Below, piece by piece: positions 7,121 through 14,960 of a stretch of 64,000 bases of DNA. The notes below the pieces were generated by a model. That model did no database searches. It worked only from the letters and a program-made list of their open reading frames with translations, and was not told the DNA's origin. Each line of letters starts with the position of its first letter. Positions within the stretch are counted from its first letter, which is position 1. Both the position numbers and the translations under genes were made by a program. This DNA is from Gemmatimonas sp. (lineage in GTDB: Bacteria; Gemmatimonadota; Gemmatimonadetes; Gemmatimonadales; Gemmatimonadaceae), in NCBI RefSeq assembly GCF_031426495.1, contig NZ_JANPLK010000021.1, forward strand, positions 67,889 through 131,888. Reading direction: 5' to 3'.

Positions 7121-7203
7121 GCGGGCTTCTACAGCGGGCGCTTAAATCAGATGCGAGCGAAGCGAGCAACCACTTCGCCCGACTGCAGCAAGCATCGTTA
7201 TGC
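7114..7203 (-). other. attC recombination site
   Basis: On the minus strand this 90-bp site starts GCATAAC (7203-7197), which contains the DUF2283 stop codon, and ends near GTTAGCA (7120-7114). Arms GCTTGCTGCAGTCGGGCG and the reverse complement of CGCCCGCTGTAGAAGC pair with bulges. The R' end is adjacent to the IS110 element and its last base is off consensus, possibly altered by the insertion. Confidence 0.75.
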
Positions 7204-7404
7204 AGCGCTCGCGTCGATCTCCTCAATCTGCACCTGCGGGAGGCTCGCCACCGTCGCCGCATGTTCGATGGTCATACTCACCAGATTGCCCGCCTTGTCG
7301 AGATCGACATAGACGTTCTCGCTAATCTCGCGCGTCTCTTCCACCTCGGCGTTCGAAAACTCCAGCAACGCCGTGTCGGTATCCTTGAAGTACTTCACAT
7401 TCAT
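7198..7404 (-). CDS. DUF2283 protein
   Basis: The protein has 68 residues. It matches the DUF2283 pattern: a short beta-hairpin N-terminus (MNVKYFKDTDTALLEFS), then ENVYVDLDKAGNLVSMTIEHA. The ATG overlaps the stop of the upstream gene (ATGA at 7401-7404) and the stop lies inside the attC R'' box, so the two genes travel as one cassette. DUF2283 genes often follow a small DUF4258-like gene and are suspected antitoxin-like partners. Function remains unproven. Confidence 0.8.
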   Translation of the reverse strand: MNVKYFKDTDTALLEFSNAEVEETREISENVYVDLDKAGNLVSMTIEHAATVASLPQVQIEEIDASAA

Positions 7405-7643
7405 GGCTCGAACCTGCGGTCGAAGAAGGCGTTGTGGACCGTGAGCGCATCCGGGAGCAGCTCCACCCACAGGTACCGTCCCACCTCTGAAATGTAGGCC
7501 CATCGGCGAATCCGGCCATCCCCCTGCACGGCCTCGGCCATCGGATGCTCGATGGCCAGCAGGATCCATTCGTCCCGAATCGCGGCGCGATCGGCCCTAG
7601 TCCGGGTGTATGCGAAGTAGTCCGTGGTCTTGAACATAGGCAT
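7401..7643 (-). CDS. small protein paired with DUF2283
   Basis: The protein has 80 residues from the ATG at 7643; a second ATG at 7637 is equally possible. Visible pattern: an aromatic N-terminus (MFKTTDYFAYTRTRADRA), a helix with DEWILLAIEHP, then WAYISEVGRYLWVELLPD and NAFFDRRF. The arrangement resembles the DUF4258-type partners found upstream of DUF2283 genes, but identity is too low to name it. It overlaps DUF2283 by 4 nt, so the two are coupled. The pair may be a toxin-antitoxin-like module; this is inference. Confidence 0.55.
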   Translation of the reverse strand: MPMFKTTDYFAYTRTRADRAAIRDEWILLAIEHPMAEAVQGDGRIRRWAYISEVGRYLWVELLPDALTVHNAFFDRRFEP

Positions 7644-7656
7644 TCTTAGTCGAGCG

Positions 7657-7771
7657 GTATAACGCTGACGGTGTACAGCAGCCGCTCGGAATAGGAAGCA
7701 GTGAACGACCACACGCCAGTGGGCGAGTTACACGACGCACCGCTGAGCGGCCGACTGCACCAACGTGAGAT
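7657..7771 (-). other. attC recombination site
   Basis: This 115-bp site on the minus strand ends with GTTATAC (7663-7657). The start, ATCTCAC (7771-7765), is a weak R''. Arms around GTGCAGTCGGCCGCTC pair with the reverse complement of GAGCGGCTGCTGTACAC, with unpaired bases between the matching blocks. Confidence 0.65.
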
Positions 7772-7802
7772 CAGGCAGCCATCGCGCGGCCACTGCGGGC
7801 GC

Positions 7803-8717
7803 TCACGACGACTGCATGTCGAATCCCACCGTCAGCAGGCGCAGCGCCATCAGGCGTTCAAGATTCGCAAGATCGTGGGAGAGCACCACGTGGACGCCCG
7901 CCCGCTGCACGTCGCGCAGCCACCGGAGCTCCGCGTCGACCGCCAGCCGATCCTCGCCGCCAAACCGTCGCGTCGTTGCTTTGGGCTTGTGCTGCTGATT
8001 CGCGATGCCGTCCATCGTCCACGCAACGTCCCCCGCCAGTAACAGCTCCTCGCCGGTCTGGAGCTTCACAAACACCATTTGCGCGCCCGGCGTGTGCCCG
8101 GGGGCTTTGATCACGACCACGCCGGGGGCCAGCGGCATCAGGCGGTCATAGTCGAACTGCAGATACTTGGCGCCCGTCGCCGAGTCGATGTGGATATCGG
8201 GGCGACTGGGGTGATTCACAAGCGTACGAACCTGCGCGCGCAAGAGCAGGGTGTGCGATTGGATGGTTGCGAGAAAGGGCGACTGCAGCACGCCCGCGAT
8301 GTGGTCGTAGTGCTCATGCGTGATGAGCACCAGGCGCGCGTCGCGCATGGCTGCATGAATCCGTTGGTGCATGACCTCGTCGATGGTCTTGCTCGTCGGC
8401 ACGAACGAGCGATCCATCGCGGCGTCCACGATCATCCAGCCACGTGGGAATCGTATCTGAAAGACCGGTACCGCCGCGCGTATGGTGTCCGGACCCGCGC
8501 CTTCGACCCAATCCGCTCGCGGGATCGAGAACGGCGTCTGCAGCTCCAGTCGGATCGCGGTCGGCGCGGCGCCGGGGATAGTACCGGCCAGGCGCCGAAC
8601 CTCCGACAGCTGCGGAGCCACGAAAGGCTCGCCCTGCGCCGCGACGCGCGTGCGAACGCAAACGCTCAGCAGGGCACACATGACGAGGAAACGACGACCG
8701 AGGCGTGCCATCGGCAT
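7803..8717 (-). CDS. secreted metallo-beta-lactamase-fold hydrolase
   Basis: The protein has 304 residues. Residues 1-28 look like a signal peptide ending VAAQ. Metal ligands of the MBL fold are complete: HEHYDH (134-139), GHTPG (207-211), the bridging Asp in LLAGDVAW (about 230) and a final LSHD (about 281). The long loop near SHTLLLRAQVRTL and the spacing do not match any class of beta-lactamase I can name, nor an AHL lactonase, so the substrate is unknown. It should act in the periplasm or outside. It is a single-gene cassette between attC sites 7657-7771 and 8757-8849. Confidence 0.8.
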   Translation of the reverse strand: MPMARLGRRFLVMCALLSVCVRTRVAAQGEPFVAPQLSEVRRLAGTIPGAAPTAIRLELQTPFSIPRADWVEGAGPDTIRAAVPVFQIRFPRGWMIVDAAMDRSFVPTSKTIDEVMHQRIHAAMRDARLVLITHEHYDHIAGVLQSPFLATIQSHTLLLRAQVRTLVNHPSRPDIHIDSATGAKYLQFDYDRLMPLAPGVVVIKAPGHTPGAQMVFVKLQTGEELLLAGDVAWTMDGIANQQHKPKATTRRFGGEDRLAVDAELRWLRDVQRAGVHVVLSHDLANLERLMALRLLTVGFDMQSS

Positions 8718-8756
8718 TCAGGAAAGGATGCTGAAAGGAGAGGAAGCTGGTGGGCT

Positions 8757-8849
8757 GAATAACGCCCAAGTTCACTTGCAAAGGAACATATAAAATGCGA
8801 GCGCAGCGAGCTACCGAGGCTCCTTTGACAAGTGCAACGCTCGTTATGC
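8757..8849 (-). other. attC recombination site
   Basis: This is a clean 93-bp site: GCATAAC (8849-8843) to GTTATTC (8763-8757) on the minus strand. The arm GTTGCACTTGTCAAAGGA pairs with the reverse complement of TCCTTTGCAAGTGAAC, leaving single extrahelical bases as in functional attC sites. Confidence 0.88.
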
Positions 8850-8965
8850 CGCTGGTACATCGAGCTCAACGTCTGCGGGAGTGGTCGGACGTCTGAAATG
8901 GAGAGAAGGCACTCGGATCAGGATCTCGAAACCCGCCTCACAGCGGTCATCGGGCCCGCCTCGAT

Positions 8966-9871
8966 CTAGGGCAACGGTCGTCCGAGGAATGCCCGCAACG
9001 CAGTGAGCGTCTCGGAGCGTGTGAGAATCCCGCGCACGCCGCTATGTGTTGCGCTATCGACTACGACGTACTCAATGGAAGGACGAAGTACCTTCAGCGC
9101 ATCGAGGTCTGCCTTTAGCGGATCGAGTGATCCTACGATCGCGAGCGTTGGTACAGTCACGGCGGCGCCGGCTGCAGGCGCAACCACCTGATCGGCTCGC
9201 GAGCGTGTGAGTGCTGCAAGGGCGAAGCGGTCCTGCGTTGTATCGGCAATGCAAGCCGCAGAGAGCGCACGCAGACGCTCGGCTGTCGGGGCAGGTTCCG
9301 TTGGGGGGCGTAGGCGCGCCATAAGCGTGGGGCTGATGCACTGCGCATCCCGCTCGCGCGCCTCGACGTTGGCGACCTCTGCAAGCGATGCATTCCACAC
9401 GAGGCGCCCCGCGCCTGCGATCAGGACGGCCGAACGAAACCGCTCAGGATGCAGCGTCAGAAGCTGCGAGGTCACCATGGCGCCGAGTGAATAGCCGACC
9501 ACGTGTGCCTTAGCGAGGCCAAGATGGTCCAGCAGGCGAACAACGTCGAGCGCCATTTCACGGCCGTATGCCGCTGCCTCGTGCGGTTTGTCGCTCCGGC
9601 CGTGCCCCCGCTGATCGATGGCTATGACGCGATAATCGCGGGCAAGGTCGCTGAAAATTGGCACTCGGCGCCAGCCGGCGAGCGTACCTTCGATGCCGTG
9701 AATCAGGACGACAGGGACACCGCGCCCCTGTTCCACATAATGAATGCGCACGCCCTTGCTCACGAAGCTCGTATCAACGAGCTGCGCGGGCGCAGCGGCA
9801 GGGGCCAGCGCGAATCCAACTGACGCGATAAGTGCGGTGACTCGCCACGACCGCGGGAACGGGGTCATCAT
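8966..9871 (-). CDS. secreted alpha/beta hydrolase
   Basis: The protein has about 301 residues. The start was placed at the ATG at 9871, or the next codon at 9868, because GGAG lies just upstream. A signal peptide ends near APAAAPAQ. The fold is clear: VVLIHGIEGTLAGW (oxyanion region), IDQRGHGRSDKP, nucleophile elbow VGYSLGAM with Ser, an Asp in VGSLDPLKADL, and a His in DSATHSG. This is a complete Ser-Asp-His triad of the HGG-type serine hydrolases. Substrate is unknown. It is the single gene of its cassette, with about 115 bp of spacer before its attC at 8757-8849. Confidence 0.82.
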   Translation of the reverse strand: MMTPFPRSWRVTALIASVGFALAPAAAPAQLVDTSFVSKGVRIHYVEQGRGVPVVLIHGIEGTLAGWRRVPIFSDLARDYRVIAIDQRGHGRSDKPHEAAAYGREMALDVVRLLDHLGLAKAHVVGYSLGAMVTSQLLTLHPERFRSAVLIAGAGRLVWNASLAEVANVEARERDAQCISPTLMARLRPPTEPAPTAERLRALSAACIADTTQDRFALAALTRSRADQVVAPAAGAAVTVPTLAIVGSLDPLKADLDALKVLRPSIEYVVVDSATHSGVRGILTRSETLTALRAFLGRPLP

Positions 9872-9923
9872 AAGCTCCATCGCAGTCGGGTGACGATTGA
9901 CGGTGACAATGTTTGCTGCTGCG

Positions 9924-10033
9924 GCATAACGCTGGCGTTCTCTTGCAGGGCCCTCTAATCAAATGCGACCAGTGAGCGCAGCGAACGGGAAGCCTTCCAC
10001 AGCGGCCCTGTCAAGAGCAACCGAAGGTTAGGA
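9924..10033 (-). other. attC recombination site
   Basis: This 110-bp site runs on the minus strand from TCCTAAC (10033-10027) to GTTATGC (9930-9924). The arm GTTGCTCTTGACAGGGCC pairs with the reverse complement of GGCCCTGCAAGAGAACG apart from two extrahelical bases. Confidence 0.87.
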
Positions 10034-10042
10034 CGCGCGCCC

Positions 10043-10969
10043 CTAGTGCATCGCCATCCGCCCAGGGCGACATCCGGCACGCCAGCCGCCGGCCCGCGAG
10101 ACGTCCCGCTGGGCGACACACCGATACGTCCCCGACGTGGTGGCGTGGGACATCGCAATATCGATCAGCACCGTGGCGTCATCCACTGTGCGGGGCACAA
10201 GCGGCGTGAACACCCACGGGTCCTCGCCCGGGGGATCCGGCGCGGGCGGCCGACCATCGGCGGTCATCACGCGCACTGGCGATCCTAAAGTCGGCGGACA
10301 CCGTTTTGCGGCCACCACGGTGTAGGTCGGTCGTGACAAATCGCGCAGGAGGGTGAGCGGTGGTTGTAGCGGCGTTCCGCTCATCCCGAGCGCGAGGCAG
10401 ACGATCCGCGCCGGATATGCGGAGTCGACCGGGAGCGATGCGAGGAGCGTGTCCATCGCCGCCTCGGCGATGGCGACATGCGACGACTCCGACACCGGCC
10501 CGGTGCGCGTTGTGCGGGCGGGTCCCCCCACCGCGAGACGCCAGCGCCCGGGGCCTAGCGCCTCGCGCGATAGGACGGTCGGTGCGATGTGCAGGAGCTC
10601 TTCCGTAGACGGCGGGACAAACTCGACCAGTTGCTCGACCGAATCGACCACGAGGCGGTTGGCGCGACGGGCAGGGGTGAATCGCCACCGCTGGATCACG
10701 TTCTTGACGGCATTGCTCAGCAGGTCATTCGCCGACGCGTGCACCACGTAGCTCGACATACGTGCGCGACCAGTCGAATCGACGATGAAGGTGACGCGCA
10801 CGATACCCCCGACCCCCGCCTCGCGCAGCATCATGGGATAGATAGGGACCGCATTCGTGCTCTCTGGAATGGCCGCACGATCGGAGGGTAGGCGCTGCGC
10901 CGCCGAGGGCGTCGCCAGCAGCGCCCAGGAGATGAGTATTCCGAAACATCCCTCACGCACCGTGTGCAT
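10043..10969 (-). CDS. TonB C-terminal-domain protein, secreted
   Basis: The protein has 308 residues. A signal peptide ends around TPSAAQ (residue 25). Residues about 40-100 form a TonB C-terminal-like domain (YPMMLREAGVGGIVRVTFIV then VIQRWRFTPAR). The remaining 200 residues are a Pro-rich region I cannot assign; cysteines include CLALG, KRCPP and YRCVAQRD. Unlike true TonB, the domain comes right after the signal and there is no long Pro-Lys spanner, so it probably does not energise receptors in the usual way. It lies 10 nt from its attC at 9924-10033 and is read as a cassette gene. Confidence 0.7.
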   Translation of the reverse strand: MHTVREGCFGILISWALLATPSAAQRLPSDRAAIPESTNAVPIYPMMLREAGVGGIVRVTFIVDSTGRARMSSYVVHASANDLLSNAVKNVIQRWRFTPARRANRLVVDSVEQLVEFVPPSTEELLHIAPTVLSREALGPGRWRLAVGGPARTTRTGPVSESSHVAIAEAAMDTLLASLPVDSAYPARIVCLALGMSGTPLQPPLTLLRDLSRPTYTVVAAKRCPPTLGSPVRVMTADGRPPAPDPPGEDPWVFTPLVPRTVDDATVLIDIAMSHATTSGTYRCVAQRDVSRAGGWRAGCRPGRMAMH

Positions 10970-11005
10970 TCACCGCCCCTCGATCACGTTGTGGTCGTAC
11001 AAGCG

Positions 11006-11145
11006 TCCTAACGCTCGCGTGCTGCAGCAAACGCGCGCACCAATGCAAGCGGGGCGTTCGCTCCTTCACCAAAGGCTACCGCGAACGCCCCGCGCTCGCC
11101 ACACCAATGCTGACAGCGTTTGACTGCAGCAACGCAAGGTTAGGC
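11006..11145 (-). other. attC recombination site
   Basis: This 140-bp site on the minus strand runs from GCCTAAC (11145-11139) to GTTAGGA (11012-11006). The arm GCGTTGCTGCAGTCAAACGC pairs with the reverse complement of GCGTTTGCTGCAGCACGC except for extrahelical bases. A second inverted pair (GGGGCGTTCGC / GCGAACGCCCC) makes the variable terminal stem. Confidence 0.9.
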
Positions 11146-11239
11146 GGCGACGTGCGCCGCGGACGCGTGGCATTCGAACCGAGGCGCGGTCCGTGTCTCC
11201 TGCGACCACCGCCCGCTCGCGCGGCGCGGCCTCCATCAC

Positions 11240-11896
11240 TCACGGCAGCCACCACGGCCCCACAATTTGCATCCAGAGCGCCCAGCCTAGCGCGGTGCCA
11301 CCCAGTAAGCCAATCCACCCCGCCGTGCGCGCACCGTCACGCAGGTGACGCCCGACCCACCACAGGACGAGCGCGCAGAGCAGCGTCGTCACACCGAGCA
11401 ACGCATCCCCCGACCAGCCCAGCGCAGTGCCCGCTTTGTACTCATCGAAGGCGGGTGGCGTCAGCTGACGGCCTCGCACACGCACCCAAAGATTCACCAG
11501 CGTGTAGGGCACGCCCACGGCGAAGCGAGACGCCGCCGTCACGGCGAGCGCGGCCGCCCAGACGGCGCGACCCGGGCCCCGTAGCCACGCACATCCTAGG
11601 AGCGCCAGCATAGCACTGACGATCGGACCGGTGAGCGCGACCAGCCCAGATGCCGCGAGCGGTACGTCGGCGCTCGGACCAGGGTCGACGCCGCTGAAGT
11701 GCAAGACGGGACTCGGGTACCCTACCAAGTGCGCAGCCCAAAAATGACCGAGTTCATGTAGGAGAATGGTGGCCGGTGCCAAGCAGAGACTCCACGCGGC
11801 CGCGGGGAGCGCCGGCCAACGCGATGTGAGTCGTGCACGCCGCGCGCTGTCCTCAGGTCGCCGCTGCTGCGCGGCCGAAGTGGATTCCAATGACAT
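11240..11896 (-). CDS. M50-like membrane protein with HELGH
   Basis: The protein has 218 residues with about five hydrophobic segments. The first contains LHELGHFWAAHLVGYP, an HExxH zinc motif inside a membrane helix, as in site-2-type (M50) peptidases and their relatives. Later segments are LVALTGPIVSAMLALLGCAW, AALAVTAASRFAVGVPYTLV and two near the C-terminus. A conserved third ligand (N/D-PDG) is not obvious, so it may belong to the wider M50-like families without proven proteolysis. It is a single-gene cassette between the attC sites at 11006 and 11936. Confidence 0.65.
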   Translation of the reverse strand: MSLESTSAAQQRRPEDSARRARLTSRWPALPAAAWSLCLAPATILLHELGHFWAAHLVGYPSPVLHFSGVDPGPSADVPLAASGLVALTGPIVSAMLALLGCAWLRGPGRAVWAAALAVTAASRFAVGVPYTLVNLWVRVRGRQLTPPAFDEYKAGTALGWSGDALLGVTTLLCALVLWWVGRHLRDGARTAGWIGLLGGTALGWALWMQIVGPWWLP

Positions 11897-11935
11897 ATGC
11901 GTAAAGAGTCTTGAAACCGAGTCGTCTGATTCGCC

Positions 11936-12060
11936 GCTTAACGCCTTGCGTTCTGCTGCAGCGCATCAAACAAAATGCGGCCGGACGGGCGACGTGCGCC
12001 AGCACGGCGACCGCCTGCCGCACACCGCGTTGCGCTGACAGCAGCAACGTCCCGTTCGGC
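11936..12060 (-). other. attC recombination site
   Basis: This 125-bp site on the minus strand starts GCCGAAC (12060-12054, one base off consensus) and ends GTTAAGC (11942-11936). The arm GTTGCTGCTGTCAGCGCA pairs with the reverse complement of TGCGCTGCAGCAGAACG with extrahelical bases. Confidence 0.85.
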
Positions 12061-12065
12061 AGTGC

Positions 12066-12512
12066 TCACTCTCGCGCCAGTCTGTCCCATGCGGAGTGCT
12101 CGTCCATCCATCGAATCGCCTTGGCCGAGATGGCGGCACAGCCGAAGAACCACAGGCCAGCAGCGAAGAAATGCGCGGGTGAGAGTATCGAAGGCAGTAG
12201 GATCGCGCCCGCTCCGCTGACCAGTCCCGCCGTGCACGAGAGTTGATACCAGAACTGTGCACCGGTGCGATCGGGGACGCCGATCAGACAAAAGCGAACC
12301 CATTCAGGCGGCGTGACATCCGTCCCTGCCTCGAACATCTCCTCGGCCGCGTGATTGACCGCGTCGACGCTCAGCCCCGCCTCAACTGCCGCCTCGCGAA
12401 CATGGCGAAGCTGCACGGAATGTCCGGCGTCGAGCTGACTGGCGCGACGAAGGAAGTCCGCCGCCTCGGCCTCACTGAGCCAACGCTCGTCATTCGTGTC
12501 GCGACCCGTCAT
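12066..12512 (-). CDS. two-helix membrane protein, cassette-encoded
   Basis: The protein has 148 residues from the ATG at 12512 (MTGRDTNDERW). The N-terminal half is soluble and acidic-helical (LSEAEAADFLRRASQLDAG, then VREAAVEAGLSVDAVNHAAE). The C-terminal half has two hydrophobic segments (about 92-108 and 114-131, with HFFAAGLWFFGCAAISAKA) and ends WDRLARE. No family is recognised. The stop lies 5 bp from the attC at 11936-12060. It is the first recognisable cassette gene at the right end of the array. Confidence 0.55.
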   Translation of the reverse strand: MTGRDTNDERWLSEAEAADFLRRASQLDAGHSVQLRHVREAAVEAGLSVDAVNHAAEEMFEAGTDVTPPEWVRFCLIGVPDRTGAQFWYQLSCTAGLVSGAGAILLPSILSPAHFFAAGLWFFGCAAISAKAIRWMDEHSAWDRLARE

Positions 12513-12849
12513 TCGATGTGATCTGAGGAAAGTTGGAATCTGCCGAACGCCTATTCGCTCGACCGACATACCGCCGTTACAGCGGTCGAGTTCCGGCGCA
12601 CCACTCACGATCCCACTCGGCCCGCCACATCGCAACCCCACCATTTCACGGCATCCACGCGGCTCGCCCCCCGAGCGTATTCCTCCCTGGTTATTCGCTC
12701 GACCGACCTAACGCGCAACGCCGCATCGCCGACATCACGGGCTATGACGCATAACGCGCGTGCCACGACCGCGACGGCCACGACACGCGCGTTTCCAGCA
12801 GGCCAGCGCGCCCCTACCTTTTTACTCCCTACTCCCTACTCCCTACTCC
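12513..12849. other. right boundary of the cassette array, no gene
   Basis: No convincing gene lies here. The sequence holds a 16-bp direct repeat (TATTCGCTCGACCGAC at 12552-12567 and 12692-12707). A lone minus-strand GTTAGGT box (12712-12706) is preceded by GCGTTGCGC, which looks like the recombination junction of the first cassette. A second GTTATGC box follows at about 12756. No pairing arm is present, so the site is a remnant of an attC or attI. No integrase gene follows. Confidence 0.4.
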
Positions 12850-12857
12850 CTACTCCC
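12824..12857. repeat. tandem heptamer (TACTCCC)n
   Basis: About five copies of TACTCCC on the plus strand run across the 3' end of the symporter gene. The TAG stop of that gene is inside the first copy as read on the minus strand (GGGAGTAG). Confidence 0.85.
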
Positions 12858-14769
12858 GCGCCACCCGCGCGTCTTCCCGCGCCTGTGACGCCGTGCTGTC
12901 CGTCCACAACTGCTGCGTCACACGCAACAACACAAACCCACTCACCGCCAGCACCGCGGTCAGGATCCACGCGGTCGTCAACCGTGACGGATCGCCCGAC
13001 GCGTACAGGAAGTTGCCGATCGCGAACAGCGACGACCAGATCACCACGCAGCCCGAGATCCACCCCACGAACGCCGCGCCGATGCGATTCTCCTGCGCCA
13101 CCTCGGCGTCGGAGACACCCGCCGCCGCGCGCAGTTCGCTCCACCCGGCTCCCACCGGCTTCACTTTCTGCACGAACGCAATGAGCGTGGCGCGATCGGT
13201 CGTGGGTCCCACGAACGCCGTGATCAACCACGCCACCGTGGTAATGCCCACCTGCACAATCGTAGTCGTCGCGAAGCCGGCGCCGGGCATGAAGTACGGC
13301 ACCGCGAGTGACGTGATCAGCGACATCACCATCGCCACGATCTCACACCACGCCGACACGCGCCACCAGAACCAGCGCGCGATGTACAACAGCCCCGTGC
13401 CCGCACCAATCGACAGCAACACCTGAAACGCCTGCTGCGCTGAGCTCATGGTGAGACTGAGCAGCGCGGCGACGATGTAGAGACCGATCGTGGAGAGACG
13501 GCCCGCGTTCACGTAGTGCGCTTCGCTGCCGTCCTTCTTGATGAACCGGCGGTAGAAATCGTGCACGAGGTACGACGAGCCCCAGTTCAGGTGCGTCAAA
13601 ATCGTCGACGAATTGGCCGCCAGGAGGCCGCCGATCATGAGCCCCACGAAACCCACCGGCAGGAACTTGAGCATCGCCGGAAACGCCGAATCGTGTCCGA
13701 TGAGCGACGCGTCGGCATTCGGGAATGCGGCCTGGATCGACGCCAGATCGGGATACACGATGATCGAACACAGCGCGGTGATGATCCACGGCCACGGACG
13801 CAGCACGTAGTGCGCAATATTGAAGAACAGTGTGCCGCCCAGTGAATCCTTTTCCGACTTCGACGCCAGCATACGCTGCGCGATGTACGACCCGCCGCCC
13901 GGCTCGGCGCCCGGATACCAGTTCGCCCACCAGCTCACGGCGATCGGTAGAATGAAGATCATGAGCGCCAACTCGGACATGCTGAAGTTGGGGAGCATGT
14001 CGAGGATGGGCTGACCGGAGCCGTCCTTCACCGACATCACCGGTTGCGCGTTGGCGGTCGTGCTCTGCACCACCTGCAGCGTGGACAGCCGTTCCGTGAG
14101 CAGCTTGAGACCGAGCCAGCCGTCCGCCTCACCGGCCAACCGACGACCCACTTCCACCAGCGAGAACCACGCGGCCGCAAATACCGCCGTCATCTTGATG
14201 AAGAATTGGATCATGTCGATCACCAGCACGCCCCAGAGACCGGAGTGCGCCGCAAACGCCACGTTGAGCACGCCGCAGATCACGATCGTCTGCCACGGCG
14301 CGAGGCCGAACAGGATATTGGCGATCTTGCAGGCCGCCAACGTGACCATGCCCATGATGAAGCAGTTGAAGAACAGCCCCAGATACACCGCGCGGAAGCC
14401 ACGCACCACCGACGCCGACTTGCCGGAATAGCGGAGCTCGTAAAACTCGAGGTCCGTCATGACGCCCGAGCGGCGCCACAACCGCGCGAAGAAGAACACC
14501 GTAGCCACGCCGGTAAGCACGAAGGCCCACCATTGCCAGTTGCCGGCCACGCCGTAGCGGCGCACCTGCTCGGTGACCCAGTTCGGCGTATCCGACGAGA
14601 ACGTCGTGGCCACCATCGACAGGCCAGCCAGCCACCAGGGCACCGAGCGGCCGGAGGCGAAGAACTCCGAGGTACTGGCCCCCGAGCGCTTCGCCAGGAA
14701 GAGCGCCGGGACGAAGCACACCAGAATGGACGCCGCGGCGATGACCCAATCGATCCAGGAGATGTTCAT
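12850..14769 (-). CDS. sodium:solute symporter (SSS family)
   Basis: The protein has 639 residues; the start was set at ATG 14769 (MNISWIDWVIAAAS). Thirteen or more hydrophobic segments cover the length. Family features: LFLAKRSGASTSEFF after helix 1, the GRSVPWWLAGLSMVATTFSSDTP region typical of SSS helix 2, EQVRRYGVAGNW, and a long YIAQRMLASKSEKDSLGG loop. It resembles the SGLT-like permeases common in soil bacteria, which import sugars, amino acids or organic acids with sodium. The substrate cannot be named. It lies immediately beyond the cassette array and seems intact, with codon use like the core genes to its right. Confidence 0.88.
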   Translation of the reverse strand: MNISWIDWVIAAASILVCFVPALFLAKRSGASTSEFFASGRSVPWWLAGLSMVATTFSSDTPNWVTEQVRRYGVAGNWQWWAFVLTGVATVFFFARLWRRSGVMTDLEFYELRYSGKSASVVRGFRAVYLGLFFNCFIMGMVTLAACKIANILFGLAPWQTIVICGVLNVAFAAHSGLWGVLVIDMIQFFIKMTAVFAAAWFSLVEVGRRLAGEADGWLGLKLLTERLSTLQVVQSTTANAQPVMSVKDGSGQPILDMLPNFSMSELALMIFILPIAVSWWANWYPGAEPGGGSYIAQRMLASKSEKDSLGGTLFFNIAHYVLRPWPWIITALCSIIVYPDLASIQAAFPNADASLIGHDSAFPAMLKFLPVGFVGLMIGGLLAANSSTILTHLNWGSSYLVHDFYRRFIKKDGSEAHYVNAGRLSTIGLYIVAALLSLTMSSAQQAFQVLLSIGAGTGLLYIARWFWWRVSAWCEIVAMVMSLITSLAVPYFMPGAGFATTTIVQVGITTVAWLITAFVGPTTDRATLIAFVQKVKPVGAGWSELRAAAGVSDAEVAQENRIGAAFVGWISGCVVIWSSLFAIGNFLYASGDPSRLTTAWILTAVLAVSGFVLLRVTQQLWTDSTASQAREDARVARE

Positions 14770-14960
14770 GGGCCGGAATCTCGCGTTGGGAGCTCGGGTC
14801 GGCAACGCGTGACAGGGAAGGCCCGCTCTGAAACGCGCACTTTTCGGAATCTGGGGCCTAGACCTTCAAGTCCGAGCGCCGGGGGCCGATCCTCGTGGGG
14901 GTAGCGGGTGTTGCACGGTCGACGACGGCCTTGGACATACCGACTCACCTGGGTCGTTGA

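Noticed and set aside
7803..8717. Calling the cassette MBL-fold enzyme a beta-lactamase
   Set aside because: Zinc motifs are shared by the whole superfamily, and I see no class-specific residues, so only the fold is claimed.
12824..12857. Heptamer tract as a CRISPR or telomere-like repeat
   Set aside because: It is only five short tandem copies at a gene end; it does not fit either structure.
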